Assembly (NCBI GenBank): GCA_001600615.1
Contig: BCKK01000006.1
Location: 1,116,001-1,180,000, forward strand
DNA length: 64,000 nucleotides
Reading direction: 5' to 3'
Origin: Dioszegia crocea
Taxonomy: Eukaryota > Basidiomycota > Tremellomycetes > Tremellales > Bulleribasidiaceae
Shown: positions 31,638-43,465 of the stretch, piece by piece
How the letters are laid out: every line of letters starts with the position of its first letter
How positions within the stretch are numbered: position 1 is the first letter of the stretch
Position numbers and translations under genes: made by a program
Notes under the pieces: model-generated
Told to the model about the DNA's origin: nothing
What the model saw: only the letters and a program-made list of their open reading frames with translations
Database searches by the model: none

Positions 31638-34361
31638 ATGGCTCACCTCGTACCGCATTCGCGACAGAACAACGATCCAAATCAATATCAGAACGGGTCA
31701 AATCGTCCCACATCCGCATATAGCCCGGGAGCTGCACCGCCTCGTATAAACTCTCCGGCCCATGCGCCACACATCCCCCAACGGCCTACTTCCGAATACG
31801 TCCCTCCGCCCATCTATCCTTCATCTCTACCAAACGCACGACCATACAGCCAGCCCCCGACTGACCAATTTGGCGGTCTGTCTTTGGGTAGTGACGCGTC
31901 GCGATATTCCAACGAATACCGGAGGAATGTAGAGAGCGGAGGTGGAGGGTCGCGTGCACCGGAATGGGACCGAACTCAGACACAGCTGCAGGATGCTCAT
32001 CAGCCAAGAGCCGCTTCGGGATCCCGGCATACGGAGTATAGACCGGGAAATACCTCGGTGAGTCCAAGTGTCTCGGACTTGGGCGATGGAGGAATTCTTG
32101 GACTGGACTGAGACATAGCTGTCGACTCCTCTGGTCCAGTCTTTGCATATCTGTACTGACCACTACAGTTGCCGCCACTCAACGTCACATCGCCCACCCG
32201 CCGCCCCGAACCTATACCTCCAACACCTATCATCACTCACCCACCACAATATTCGTCCTATTCCGAGTCGCCTCAAGCTATGACACATCCACCTCGTCCA
32301 CCTCCTCTCCCTCCCGCCCCTTCCGCAAACGGGGGTCCTCCTCTCGTCGTCTTTTTCCCATCCGTTGAATCGCTCCAATCGGCGCTCCCCCAACTCGACA
32401 ACAAATCGGAATATGACCGTCTTCTCTTTTCCCAAGACGTTCTCCGCGTTTTGGACAGACACCTATATCCAAACGGCTCACCTACCGATTTCCTCTCTCC
32501 AGAGACTACTCCCTCTGCAGCTCGACTCCCCGCCGAGTTGGACAACTTGCTCAACATCGCCATCCCCATCGTCATTTCCTTTACGACACATTCTTCCACG
32601 CAGATTTCAGCCCTGGCAAGCTATCTCCGCGGGAAATTGCTTGCTTCCGGAGCTTGCGCTGATTTCTTGCCTCGAGACCAGCGACAAGCATTCAAAGACT
32701 TTGAAGTTGCCGCGAGGAGTGGAGAGGCTCGAGGGTGGTTTAGGCTTGGGAGAGATTATGAGGGCGTGGGTGATTTGGGAAGGGCGAGAGAATGCTTTGA
32801 GCGGGGTCGGACCAAGGGAGACTGCGAGAGCACATACGTGAGTCTTTCTCTATCTGTCCCTACAGATGCTGATTATTTTAGCGGATGGGAATGGCAAACC
32901 TTCTCGGCCAATTACATCTTTCTCCGGACCCCTCAGCCGCCCTCCCTCTCCTCCGCGCAGCGTCGGAACAATCAACGCCAGACTTCCCTCAGCCTTCCTA
33001 CGTATACGGCATGCTCTTAGCTGGGGAATTATCCACACCGGCGCCTATCCCACCTCATCTCCTCCTCCCGCCGAACTCGCCACCCTCTGACGCGCTGCAC
33101 GCACAACACCAAGCCTCGCGAGAAGCCATTGAGCGCGCCGCCCATTTCGGTCTCGCCCCCGCGCAGTATAAATTGGGATACCTCTTCGAGCATGCTTCCC
33201 TAGGCATGACATACGATCCACTCATGAGTGTTCAATGGTACTCGCTTGCCAGTCAGGGAGGGGAAATCGAGGCAGATATGGCGCTTAGCAAGTGGTTCCT
33301 CTGTGGCGCTGAGGGACATTTTGGGAAGAAGGAAGATTTGGCTCGAACTTTTGCAGAAAAAGCAGCGAGAAGGGGACATCCGAACGGTTGTTTCGCTATG
33401 GGTTATTACTTTGAGTAAGTCTCAGCTGTTGAAGGATGAAGCTGATGTATAGGCTGGGTATTGGAGGAAGGCAAGATAGGGATCAGGCGAAGAAGTGGTA
33501 TCAGCGGGTAAGCCAAATTTTCCTACAGCAAAGCGTATCGCTAATTTCCAGGCGGCCAAACTCAATAATCCCGATGCTATCCAGCGACTCGCAGCTCTGT
33601 CCGCACCCCAACCCCAACAAATGACATTATCGGAACATCAGTCCCGGCTGAACGACACGCTCGTGCGGCGTCATACCCAAGCCAAAATTCGCTCAGACTA
33701 CCTCTCTACTCGTCGCGCACCACCCCGAGACTCCAGTCGGGCGCAGGCCAAGCTTGACGCCGCGCGGATCGACGAGGCGAGGAGTGGTGGGATACCCCAA
33801 TCGCCAAGTGGCCGGCCATACTCCACCGGCCCACTATCACCCCAGCCCATGGCCAATGGCCGATCACCGGGTCTACCGCCTAGTGCCAGTATGCCCCGAT
33901 CGCCTCAACAGGGCTATGGTCTTGGCGGCTACCCCCAACCCCAGCCACATCCACGATCACCCCAGCCTATACCGCAAGACCAACTCCGTCAGCGTCGGAC
34001 ATCCCGTCCTCAAATCGAAGTTTCAATCCCATCTTCCCCTTCTATGCCATATCAGCAAGGCCGAATGAGACCATCGGCATCTACACCCAATCCACAAATC
34101 GTCACTACCCCTCCTTCCCTCGGATACTCTGCTCGTCAGCAGCAAGTGATGCAATCCCCCAAACCTGTCTCATCTCCTACTTCCACTCCTGCTCCGGCAC
34201 CACAACGAGGGTATATCTTACAGGATAGTCTGGTTCCTGCTCTGCCGCCACCCGAGAGTTTCCCTGGGGATCCCGGACCGAGAAAGAAGGGACCGCAGAC
34301 ATTTGCAGAGATGGGTTTTGTCAGTAAGCCTGTTCAGGACGAAGGGTGTGTTATTATGTAG
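31638..34361 (+). CDS. SKT5: Chitin synthase activator Skt5/Chs4 (Sel1 repeats, CaaX)
   Basis: Five exons, join(31638..32057, 32169..32837, 32882..33414, 33453..33507, 33552..34361), give 828 aa. Skt5 recruits and activates chitin synthase III at the bud neck and septum. A long Pro/Ser/Tyr-rich N-terminus (about 1-220) precedes Sel1-like repeats at about 290-560: DFEVAARSGEARGWFRLGRD, AAHFGLAPAQYKLGYLFEHA, WYSLASQGGEIEADMALSKW, KAARRGHPNGCFAMGYYFE and WYQRAAKLNNPDAIQRLAAL. The C-terminal about 250 residues are disordered. The protein ends CVIM, a CaaX prenylation box, as in yeast Skt5 and its relatives, consistent with farnesylation and membrane targeting. Frame closes at every junction. The order and the CaaX end separate it from other Sel1 proteins such as Hrd3. 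Confidence 0.93.
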
Positions 34362-34419
34362 TTCCATCTTTGTAGGATTGTAGCGATATATATTGCCGGA
34401 CATCGTCTACAAGGTTGGA

Positions 34420-35983
34420 CTATGGTACGGCTAAAGAGTCGAAAAGATTGACACCGCCCTTATCATTATGATCATACCCCACTGCACTTTCTCCCTCATC
34501 CTCGCCTCCATCCCCATACCTCCCCTGTTGTACAGCAGGGTACTTGACTGTCCAGCCCCATTTCCCTCCTCGGCCTTTCCACCCACTAGGCCGTTCGATG
34601 ACTTTTGTCCTCCTCGCTCTCGCTTCGTACTCTACCAAACCACCTCCCGCGCCTCCATCTTCCGTCGGCGCCGCCGAATTGTCAAAAGCAAGAACGAATG
34701 CTCTCTTATCCGTCACGCCCCATAGTCTCCCTCCTTCTCCTTCCATCGCATATACCGGGGACCCCTTTCCGCCCGGCGAAAAGCAGGACCATCCAGATTT
34801 GGGGAAGCGTGTGTCGAAGAGGGATACCGTCCCGTGACGAGCGCCCCCGCCGGCGATGTGATACTCTGCTAGGAAAGCCGTAGAGTACATTGCGCTCCCA
34901 TCTGCCCACGACCATGGATCCGAAAATGTCTGCACGGGCGCTGGTGATGGAGACCGCAGATCGTGTAGCCGGAGATGCGAGTCATACCAGGCCGACAGGA
35001 GCATAGAGGGATTGTGTATGGATGTGGGAGGCGGGAGGCGGAGTGCGTAGGCTGATGAGGTGCTCGGAAGGTCTGGGCCATGGAGGGACCGAAGGGGTGT
35101 AGGTGATAGGGATGAGGGTGTGATGTCGTGGATCGCTATCCGATCAGATAGACCCAAGTAGGCCAAAGAGGAAGTGAGGAGGGTAGACCAGGCTCGAGTG
35201 GAGCTTGGTAGAGTAAGGGTTGAAGCGGTCTGCCAGGGCGATCTGGCATTCCAGAGCGAAACCAACCCGCCCGTCGTACTCGTCAACAGCGCATCCTTGT
35301 GACCTGACAACGTCTGGATGTTGGATCCCTTCGGATGAGCAAAGTGGGCAGTGGAGTGTATCCCACTTTGCCATTCCGACAAGGGAGGAATAACGATACG
35401 CTGTAGCGTTCCGTCATACTGCGCAACAGCGACCTGACCATCTGGCAAGACGTGCACTCCCACTATATCCGCCTTGCTTCCAGCGTATCGCTGAGCAACA
35501 GTGTACTCCTTTGCTCTACCCACTGAGCGCCCTTTACCCTTCTCCCGTAAAGGATGAAACAGCAATTTCCCGCCGACGCCGAGGATGAGAGCATCGGGCG
35601 TCAGGTTGATTGTTGGAATAGCGGGCTGAGGCCACGTTTGCCCGACTTGCAATGCATGCCATCGCCGCTTTTGGAGAGAAGTAGTGATGTAGTGATTGTG
35701 TCGAATCAGGTCGATAGGGTCCCAGTTTCGCGGTATGCCTGAGAGGGTAATGTGGTGTTGCGGATGACGGAGGAGATAGGGAGGGAGGCCAAGGTGATTG
35801 ACCTAAGAGATCAGCCGGCGGTTGCTAGGTGGCAGATGAGAGATTTACGCGGATCTTACAAGTGCCAGATACTTGCTGTAGCTTCAGCAGCTCTGGCAAG
35901 TCCAACAAGGGCAGGATCTGCGAAAGGACATCATCGGGCAGATCTTCGAATTTGCTTTTCGCCCCCTCATCGATACCGCTCAT
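34420..35983 (-). CDS. F-box and WD40-like repeat protein (FBXW4-like)
   Basis: Two exons, complement(34420..35802, 35849..35983), give 505 aa. The N-terminal F-box is textbook: FEDLPDDVLSQILPLLDLPE and LLKLQQVSGTCK at residues 12-43. It would bind Skp1 and make the protein a substrate receptor of an SCF ubiquitin ligase. After the splice come IPRNWDPIDLIRHN and a set of WD-like blades: LLTSTTGGLVSLWNAR, DRIAIHDI, SAWYDSHLRLHDLRS and GTVSLFDTRFP. The NW..GR-type segment after the F-box and the degenerate blades recall FBXW4/dactylin, but I hold that loosely. The coding frame alone would have suggested a start at 35652; the upstream exon adds the F-box and 33 bp of conserved-looking sequence. 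It ends 59 bp from SKT5, tail to tail. Confidence 0.88.
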
Positions 35984-36132
35984 CGCCCACAAGTCTCGCC
36001 GATGTACAGCAAGGCTGCTTTAACAGCTGTGGCTCCCTCCTTCAAGCTTTGCGAAGGTTACTGGGGGCTCTTACTAGGTGGTGAAGGCATAAGCATTGCG
36101 CCTCATCGAAAATCGCCATCATGGGCTGAGGT

Positions 36133-36138
36133 CACGTG
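36133..36138. promoter_or_regulatory. CACGTG E-box
   Basis: CACGTG lies in the 282-bp intergenic region between the F-box gene and the decarboxylase gene. It is a possible bHLH (Cbf1-type) site. Confidence 0.3.
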
Positions 36139-36265
36139 CTTCCTACCCTTTCTCGCTCGATCATCGGGCAAGAAGTAGCCGATTTCACGCACTCATTGCT
36201 CATCCTTGTCCATAGATCCATACAATCACTATCACAGTCTAGGACACCTCCGCCCGCCTCGCAAA

Positions 36266-37982
36266 ATGTCCAAAAGAAACGAAATACCCTTGTTCGACCC
36301 GGAAACTCAGGCGGACGAAGTATCGGATGTGAGCGATTCCGACCTCCATCTTCACCTCAAGCTTTCCAGCTGACCTAGGTAGCTTCTAGACGCAGTGAAA
36401 TCACTCATAATCCCCTTCATAGCATCTGCCGGTCCCGTTCCGGCGTCTGTGAACCCTTCATCCAATGGCGAAATCAAGCTCTCCGGCCAGGGTCATCGAG
36501 GCGTCGTGAATGCCTTCGAGCCGGCCGAGCTGAAGAATATCCTTGGACTGGAATTGACAGAGGATGGCGTTGGGAGGGAAGGACTGCTGGAACTGGTCAA
36601 GAAGACGCTGGATCACTCTGTCAATACCTGGGATCAAGGATTTTTGGATAAGCTATACGCATCGACAAATGCTGTACGTCAAATTACCCCCTTGTTTGGT
36701 TCTTGGCTCATACGACCAGGTCGGGATCATCTCCGAACTCCTCCTCGCTGTCCTTAATACCAACGTACACGTCTACGCCGTATCGCCCGTTCTCACCCTG
36801 ATGGAGAAGAACGTCACAAAACGCCTGGCGGAATTGATCGGCTTTCCGACAGGCAGCGGCGGTTTTGCTCAGCCGGGCGGATCAGCTTCCAACGCGTCAT
36901 CTATCGTCATTGCGCGCAATGCTCTTTTCCCCGAGACGAAAGAGCACGGGATGGGCGGGCGGAGATATACACTCTTTACTAGTGCTCATGGGCATTATAG
37001 TGTCGAGAAGGCGGCGCAGATGTATGGGTTTGGATCGGCGGCTGTGATTCCTGTACCGGTGGATGAAGCTGGGCGGATGATACCGTCTGAGCTGGAAAGA
37101 TTGGTCGAGGAAGGCAAGGCGAAGGGGGATACACCATTCTACGTGAATGCCACTGCGGGCACGACAGTACAGGTATGGGGATCCGCTCTGTTTTTGGGGT
37201 TTGGCTGATATTGGGTCAGGGCAGTTTCGACCCTTTCACTGTACTGGCGGCTGTGTGCAAGAGACATAACCTATGGCTGCATGTCGATGGATCATGGGGT
37301 GGCGGCGTGATCTTCAACGCCGAATATCGCAAGAATCGCCTCGAGGGGATCGAATTGGCAGATAGCATGGCGATAAATCCCCACAAGATGCTCGGTGTAC
37401 CAATGACATCGTCCTTCCTCCTCGTCAGAAGTCTGGGTCAAGCTTGGAACGCTATGACTCTCCCAGCAGGATAGTAAGTTCCCCCTATCGCCTCAGCTGA
37501 CACACAGCCTCTTCCACGCCAACGCCTCAACGGACCCAGAAGAGATATACGACCTAGCGGACTTAACCCCCCAGTGCGGCCGACGGGGCGATGCCCTCAA
37601 ATTGTTCCTCTCGTGGGCTTACTACGGTACCTCGGGCCTCTCGAGGCTAGTCGGCACAGGCTACGATCGGGCCGAATACCTCTGTTCACTCTTACGCCAA
37701 AATCCCAACTTCAAGGTCATTTCACCAGATCCATTACCTTGCTGGCAGGTCTGCTTTTACTACATCTCCAAACGTGCCGGAGGCGGAGATCTCGGGCCGG
37801 GGGAGAACACTAGGACGACGGAGACAATCGTCAAGGCGTTAGTGGGGAAAGGGTTCATGGTGGATTATGCGCCTGGGGAGAAGGGGAAATTCTTCCGAGT
37901 GGTCGTTCACGCCAATACGACAAGGGAGACGTGCGATGCGCTGGTCAAGGCGATACTGGAGTTGGGGGAGACACTGCAATAG
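36266..37982 (+). CDS. Group II PLP-dependent decarboxylase (glutamate/cysteine-sulfinate decarboxylase-like)
   Basis: Five exons, join(36266..36328, 36383..36673, 36720..37172, 37220..37473, 37508..37982), give 511 aa. The fold is that of animal-type GAD/CSAD and aromatic amino acid decarboxylases. Visible are the N-terminal NTWDQGFLDKLYASTNAVG substrate region, FAQPGGSASNASSIVIARN (PLP phosphate loop), TSAHGHYSVEKAA with the stacking His, and NATAGTTVQGSFDP. Then LWLHVDGSWGGG carries the PLP Asp (D292), and MAINPHKMLGVPM carries the Schiff-base lysine K325. This layout (AINPHK, not the yeast Gad1 type) points to the glutamate, cysteine sulfinate or aspartate decarboxylase branch. Sequence alone does not fix the substrate. 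It is presumably cytosolic; no targeting signal is seen. The length matches the family (490-530 aa). Confidence 0.93.
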
Positions 37983-38373
37983 CCGCGGCTCTATGGGGGA
38001 ACGACGGCCGAGCGCGTCGGAGATCATGGGCACGCGCGCTAGCATCCCTTGACATACGGCACGGACACCGCAACATGCAAAAGGTGTGCCGCTTTTCGAC
38101 TCGAGTGCGTGACTTAGGAGGTCCAGGGCACCTCGTCGGGTAACTGACGCGTGTAAGAGAGGACAACTCCTTTGAGACTCGACCCTCCCCTAAACGGCTC
38201 GGGACCAGGGAGGGATATCGGGAGCTGCGCCGACCAGCTCCATTCATGTCACGCAGGAGGCTGATTCAGTTGTTGAGTACGACCAGATTTGGTGGAGTCT
38301 GAGGTTTTGCCTCCCACTCTTTTACCCCACGCACCTATAGGCATTCACATCACCTCACACAACTTCCGCGACC
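37983..38373. other. Intergenic, no gene seen
   Basis: 391 bp between the decarboxylase and an unknown plus-strand gene. I found no motif or RNA structure; it should hold the promoter of the downstream gene. Confidence 0.5.
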
Positions 38374-39194
38374 ATGTCGTCCGCTCTGGACCGCGCCACT
38401 ATCTGCAGTTTCTGGATCAGCGCCACGTTCAAGAATCTGTAAGTCGGCCAATGTATGCGGGCCTCAGCAGATTACTCATGCCTTTCGGGGCTAAACGAGT
38501 ATGACAGGCACAGCTGAACGACAGGTTGACATTGGAAAAGTATTCCGAGTACTGTGTTTCCAAGGGACAGAGTGTTTGGGATGGCGACCTTGAAGCATAC
38601 CGCTCTTCCATCCCCAATACTGCCGACGAGGACATGATATTCCTCAATACTTCCAACGAGGACGTGACATTCCTCAGAGATTTCCTCCTCCAGACGCAAT
38701 CCGTGAAACAACTGGCTGTTGCTCCCTTGAGCCTCACACAACAGTAAGTGCCTATAGAGCTTACATGAGAAATTGGCCTCTTTACTGATTTGCGCAGCAT
38801 CAGCAATAGGATTCCCGGGGCTTACATGTGCGTCAAGCATATGCCTGTTTGCCCGATCTGGGTAGAGACCGCCTTTTTCGTCAAGCCCGATAAGCTAGGA
38901 GCACAGCAAGAGTCTTTCAACGGCCAAAAGTTGCTGTACTCTTACCCAGAAACAGGAGCTGGCCTGGCTCTACCCTATCTCTGCCGTTCTTTCCCCTGCG
39001 AGTTGTCTGCTTCTTTGACAGCTGCTGAACTTCGGAGTCTGTGCACTCAACAGCAGGTGGGGATAGATGACGAGGTCCGATTCGATCCAGAGCCTACAGA
39101 TGGCGAGATTTTCGACCCAAATCCTCCCAGCGATTCAACATCCCCCGCAAACTGGCATGGCATGCCGTTCGTGCCCGACTTCGAGATTGCATGA
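38374..39194 (+). CDS. Unknown protein, 226 aa
   Basis: Three exons, join(38374..38438, 38525..38743, 38798..39194), keep one frame. I do not recognise the family. It starts MSSALDRATICSFWISATFK; the 86-bp intron was placed with a GCTGAAC branch site and the AG at 38524 because every earlier AG brings a stop. A short internal duplication reads DEDMIFLNT / NEDVTFLRD (about residues 58-78) and is also visible in the DNA (38624-38682). The protein has nine or so cysteines, mostly in the second half, but no signal peptide, so no secreted disulfide protein is claimed. The C-terminus is acidic and Pro-rich. The spliced model is moderately sure; the function is unknown. Confidence 0.55.
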
Positions 39195-39553
39195 TGACAA
39201 CACTGATCAACCTGCAGCGGTCTGGCGTGTTCTTGTAACTGTATGTATATTTCGTGCATGTGCGTCTGTCTGTGCGTCCGGCAGACACTTAGCTAACTAC
39301 ACTGCCACAAGACTGACAGGCCTGACATGTCCTCAATGTGACGGTACACTCAGACGCGGACTGCATTCGCAACCGGAAAATTGAGAGAGCTATGGCAATG
39401 TGGACGTCGGGCATCGGCATGAGCAATGAGACAGCAGAGCAATCTGAGCGCATAGGAGTGGCCAAGGCTATGGGTACAAGGCATCACAAAATCCCTAAAT
39501 AATGCATTTGATGTTGGTTTGATTGGAAGTTGATACAATGTTACACGCTTCCC
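39195..39553. other. Intergenic between unknown gene and PDE gene (convergent)
   Basis: 359 bp holding two 3' flanks. No gene or RNA was recognised. Confidence 0.5.
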
Positions 39554-42500
39554 TCACGATCTCAAAAACTGTTGACTCCACGCCCCATCCTCACTCCCCG
39601 CTACACTCGCATCTGGTGTACTCGCCCTTCTCGCCGCATCCATAAACACATTCACACCCGGAATCGGCACGCCTTTTCCTTCCTTGGCAAGCTTATGCCG
39701 CTGATCAAGGAGGTTGGCATGATATACCGCCCGCATAGCTTTAGCAGTTGGGGAGTATGATGAAGTAGGGGAAGAGCCGAAAGTGAATGATGTTGAGGGT
39801 GGGGTATGTAGCATGGCCGATGGAGAAGCCCGGACGGGTGTCGAGGGGCTCATGCTTGATATTGACATGGGGTCGTATGAGGGAGCAGAGAGTGAAGGTG
39901 GTAAAGGTCCTGGTTCAAGGCATGAGAGAGAGACGAGTGACATGGGTAGACTGAGTGGGAAGAGGGTTCGGAATCGATCGTCTATTGACGCATTTGAAAT
40001 GACGGGTTGAACAAGTGGTGTAAATTCGATCCCTTGGAGTGATTCTAGTCTGCGTGACCATAATCCCCGGTTTTCAGCGCATGAATCGGCGTATCGCTGT
40101 AATTCAGGTATGACGTCTGAGACTGCTTCGAATAAAGGTTGGGTGAAGAGGTCGATAAACCCGATTTGACCCTTGGCTTGGAGGGATTGGTCGGCTGAGG
40201 CAATGACGGAAACGGGGAGGGAGAGGTCGGTTTCCAGTGAGGCTTGTTTGGCCCATTCTTCGAGGAGGACAGTGGACCAATGTTCCGATACGTCAATTGG
40301 ACGTGTCTATCCGTCAGCTCAAGTCCCCCATGTGGTGCCAAAGAGACTCACAGGATTACTAATATCCGCACACTTGATGACAGCCTGGCAAAGCATGATC
40401 CGATCGCTTTCCACCTCCCTCTCGCCTTCTCCTCCAACCTTCATACCCACTTCTTCCCTCTCAACCCTCCCGCCCAGCTCCTTGAGCCGCGCAATCCAGG
40501 CGAAATGGAGACTCATATCCGTTGCGAGTACCGACGAGTAGAGGACCTTTCGGAAACCCTTCGAGTCGAATTGGGTCCGAGTGGCACTGTCCCCAGGCGA
40601 GGGGTCGGAGGGAGCGAGGAGGAATCCAAAGCCGTGTTTGCGTAATAGCTGAACGACAAGCATGCAGTGCATGTTTTCCAAGACGGACTTGTCGTCGTAT
40701 ACTTCCGACAGAGGAGTTTTGGCATTTTTCTACACCAGTCGTCAGTCTCCGTCAAGCTTAGATGCAAGTTTAACTCACCATGAACGCATTGCTCAATCCT
40801 GGATGTCCAACATCGTGGCCCATAGCAGCCACGACCACGGCCAGTACGTCCTGAGGCCGTAAGACCTCCCTAGCCCGCCTCGTCCCAAGACCATGAACAG
40901 GCAAGACGGTTTCGTCCGGTCGTTTCCAGGCGGGTGTATCAGAAGTGAGGTCGCCGATGAATGACCATGGTGGAGCGACACCCATCTCGATCAAAAAGCT
41001 ATACGAAGCCTGCAGGACGTCGATGGCGTGAATGTAGTTGTGGTAGGGATTGGGGGCGTGATAGATTGCCTTCATGGCGAATAAGAGCCGATTGACTTGT
41101 TCTACCAGATCAGCTACGGCCTTGATGAAAGTCAGCCAAGACGTACCTCTGTCCAAACCCAGTTCCTTCACACCCTCAATATGCAAAACCCCTTCGAACA
41201 TCAGACACGCTACGCGGTACAAATCTCCGTCGTCCAATCTATGAGGCTTGAAATCCCAGGTGGCGAGCGCATCTATCAAGCTCGTTCGATGTTCTCGACT
41301 AATCGGAGCTGATAATCTAGAATATCAGCACCGCTAACAAACACCGTAAAAACCAGACTCACTCGGCATACTCTTCCATCTGAACATCGATAGTCACGCA
41401 AGTCTGATAATACATCGCACCGAGCAACTCGGCCAAATGCGTATCATCATCCTCTGGCCCCGCCACCGAGCCGGTATCACGAGGCGTCATAGCTTGGAAC
41501 CCGGACGAGCTGGGTGACATTGAGTCCAGAGCCGAAGTAGGCTTTGCAGCGCCATCAAATGCCTTCTGAGCTCGCCGCATTGCCGTTGCCAAACCTCCCG
41601 TATCGACTGATCGCCGCCGACGTTGTGAAGAAGGTTGGTAGAGCGCAAAGGTGAGGTTATCCATCTCCGCATCCAGCTGATCTGCCGCTGCCTTCTCTGC
41701 CTCCGCTGCCGATATCTTTAAAGCAGGCAGATCCCGCTTCGAGTGTCGTCGTGAGGACGAAGCGACAGGTTGGGACTCCTCCGCTAGAGACATGCTTCTC
41801 CGGGCGCCACTGAGTATCCGCTCCGCCTCAAGCTCTGCTCCTCCTAGCAGTGCCGTCGGAGTCAGAGTGACGTTGAGTGCGGAATCCATCAGACCGGCAC
41901 TCATTTGCAAAGGCGAGTCGTGTGTTGGCAAGCCGACGACTGAGGAGATTTTCCCCTTCTTCGCTGCTCTCGCCATCCGCCGGACAAGTCGGGCCGTCTC
42001 CAGATCGAATGGAGGTCTGAGTACGCCCGCAGCGCCAGCATCAACGCATGCAGCAATTGTCGACGAAGACAAAGCGGGATTGGCAGAATAGGCAAGAATG
42101 ATGGGTTTCTCTGCCCGACCGTCCGAAGTCGCTTGATCTCGCATTCGGATCACCACCCGGATTTGCTCGACTGCCGAAGGGAGCCATTCCTCTTCTGTTC
42201 TCCGAGCTCGGTCGAGCAAGTCTTGCTGGAAGCAGACAGCGGTGGTGGTTGTTGTTCCCTGAGATAGGAGGAGGGAGAGAGAGGGGAGTGACGGGGAGTC
42301 GCCGAGAGGTACGAGGATGACTGGGGTAGGTGGGCCTAGTGAGTCTGATTGACTGGAAGTCATGCCGGATGAAGAAAATGATGGTATGGTGGGAGATGTC
42401 GTAGATTTTGGAGTAAGAATAGAAGGGAGATGCGAAGAATTCCGAATGACCGTTACTGCCATCATTAGCTTAAAATCACCATGAAGAGCAGTCAGACTCA

Positions 42501-43465
42501 CCTTCCATCCCGCTGTTTCTCAACATGCCTACAACCTCATCTCCTTCCCATCCTGGCCTATTCTTCCCGCCTGCCTTCAATCCTAATCCCATCCCGCTTG
42601 GCAGAGCCATACTGCCCCGACTGGCATTCTGAAAGCGAGGCTCGATGGTATTTGCGGTGTTAGGTCGCCGACGAGAAGCGGGTCCTCTTGGAGCGGAGCC
42701 GGAACTGAGACGGGAGCCGAACGCAGGAGGACCAGTTGGTGTCGAACTGGAGGAGGAGGATGGGGTGGATTGATCCGACATCCGATAAGAGCTACCAAAA
42801 GGTGATGGAGCCGCTTTGGCTGGTTCGGCTCTCTCTGAACTCTCATGGGTCCGCGTCAACGGTTTGAATCCGCCATCACTCAGACGAGCCGTCCTCGTTT
42901 GTGTTCCAGCTCCCATTCCAGGAGCAAGACTGAGTCGACGTGACGATATCACGTCAGCCATTTCTGGTGAACCCTGTTCGGTCGGCTTAGCCTGCGATGA
43001 CGACGCAGTCTGCGTAGAAAGCTTGAGACTGTTGAGCGTTACTACCGAGCTGCCAGATTGACGACTGGTGAGCCGAGGGGGTAGTGCCGCTGGGGCCATA
43101 GGACTGCGCTGTGTGGCTACATGCGCCGAGGAAGGGAGGAGGACGAAGACTGAGAGGGACATCTCGGGGGTGGGTGGGATAGGGGTGGTAGAGCCACTCA
43201 TGGTGACTGGGTCGACAGAAAAGGGGAGGTAGGAGAAGGAGCTTCGACCGAGGACGACGGGAGAGACCTCGCCTGTCGTAGTTGCCGGGACTTCGGTAAT
43301 GGTAATGTACTGCTTTTGCGGTACGAAGGATGGGGTAACGGATTTGGGTGAAGGGGTGCTGGCCTTTGCCGTTGGTATCGGTAAGGGAAGCTCGCTATCT
43401 TTCGCGGCCTTAGTCTTTGGCTTGCGCTTTGGCTTTGAAAGGGTTTCTATGAGGCGGTTCAGCAT
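39554..43465 (-). CDS. Class I 3',5'-cyclic nucleotide phosphodiesterase with receiver-like N-terminal domain
   Basis: Six exons, complement(39554..40306, 40352..40729, 40779..41095, 41147..41316, 41363..42455, 42502..43465), give 1224 aa. It should hydrolyse cAMP and/or cGMP. The catalytic domain (about 690-1100) has the class I signature YHNYIHAIDVLQ (H761, H765) and MGHDVGHPGLSNAFM (H836, D837, H840), plus VIKCADISNPTRPI with the second metal Asp. Residues about 365-485 look like a degenerate response-regulator receiver: VILVPLGDSPSLP, then KPIILAYSANPALS, and GAAGVLRPPFDLETARLVRR. That arrangement recalls PDE8. The phospho-acceptor Asp is not evident, so I call it a pseudo-receiver (inference). 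The first 320 residues and the last 150 are Ser/Pro-rich and disordered. In fungi such enzymes set cAMP-PKA output. Confidence 0.92.

Noticed and set aside
35752..36084. Plus-strand 110-codon frame over the F-box exon
   Set aside because: The minus strand encodes an unmistakable F-box spliced to the WD40 exon.
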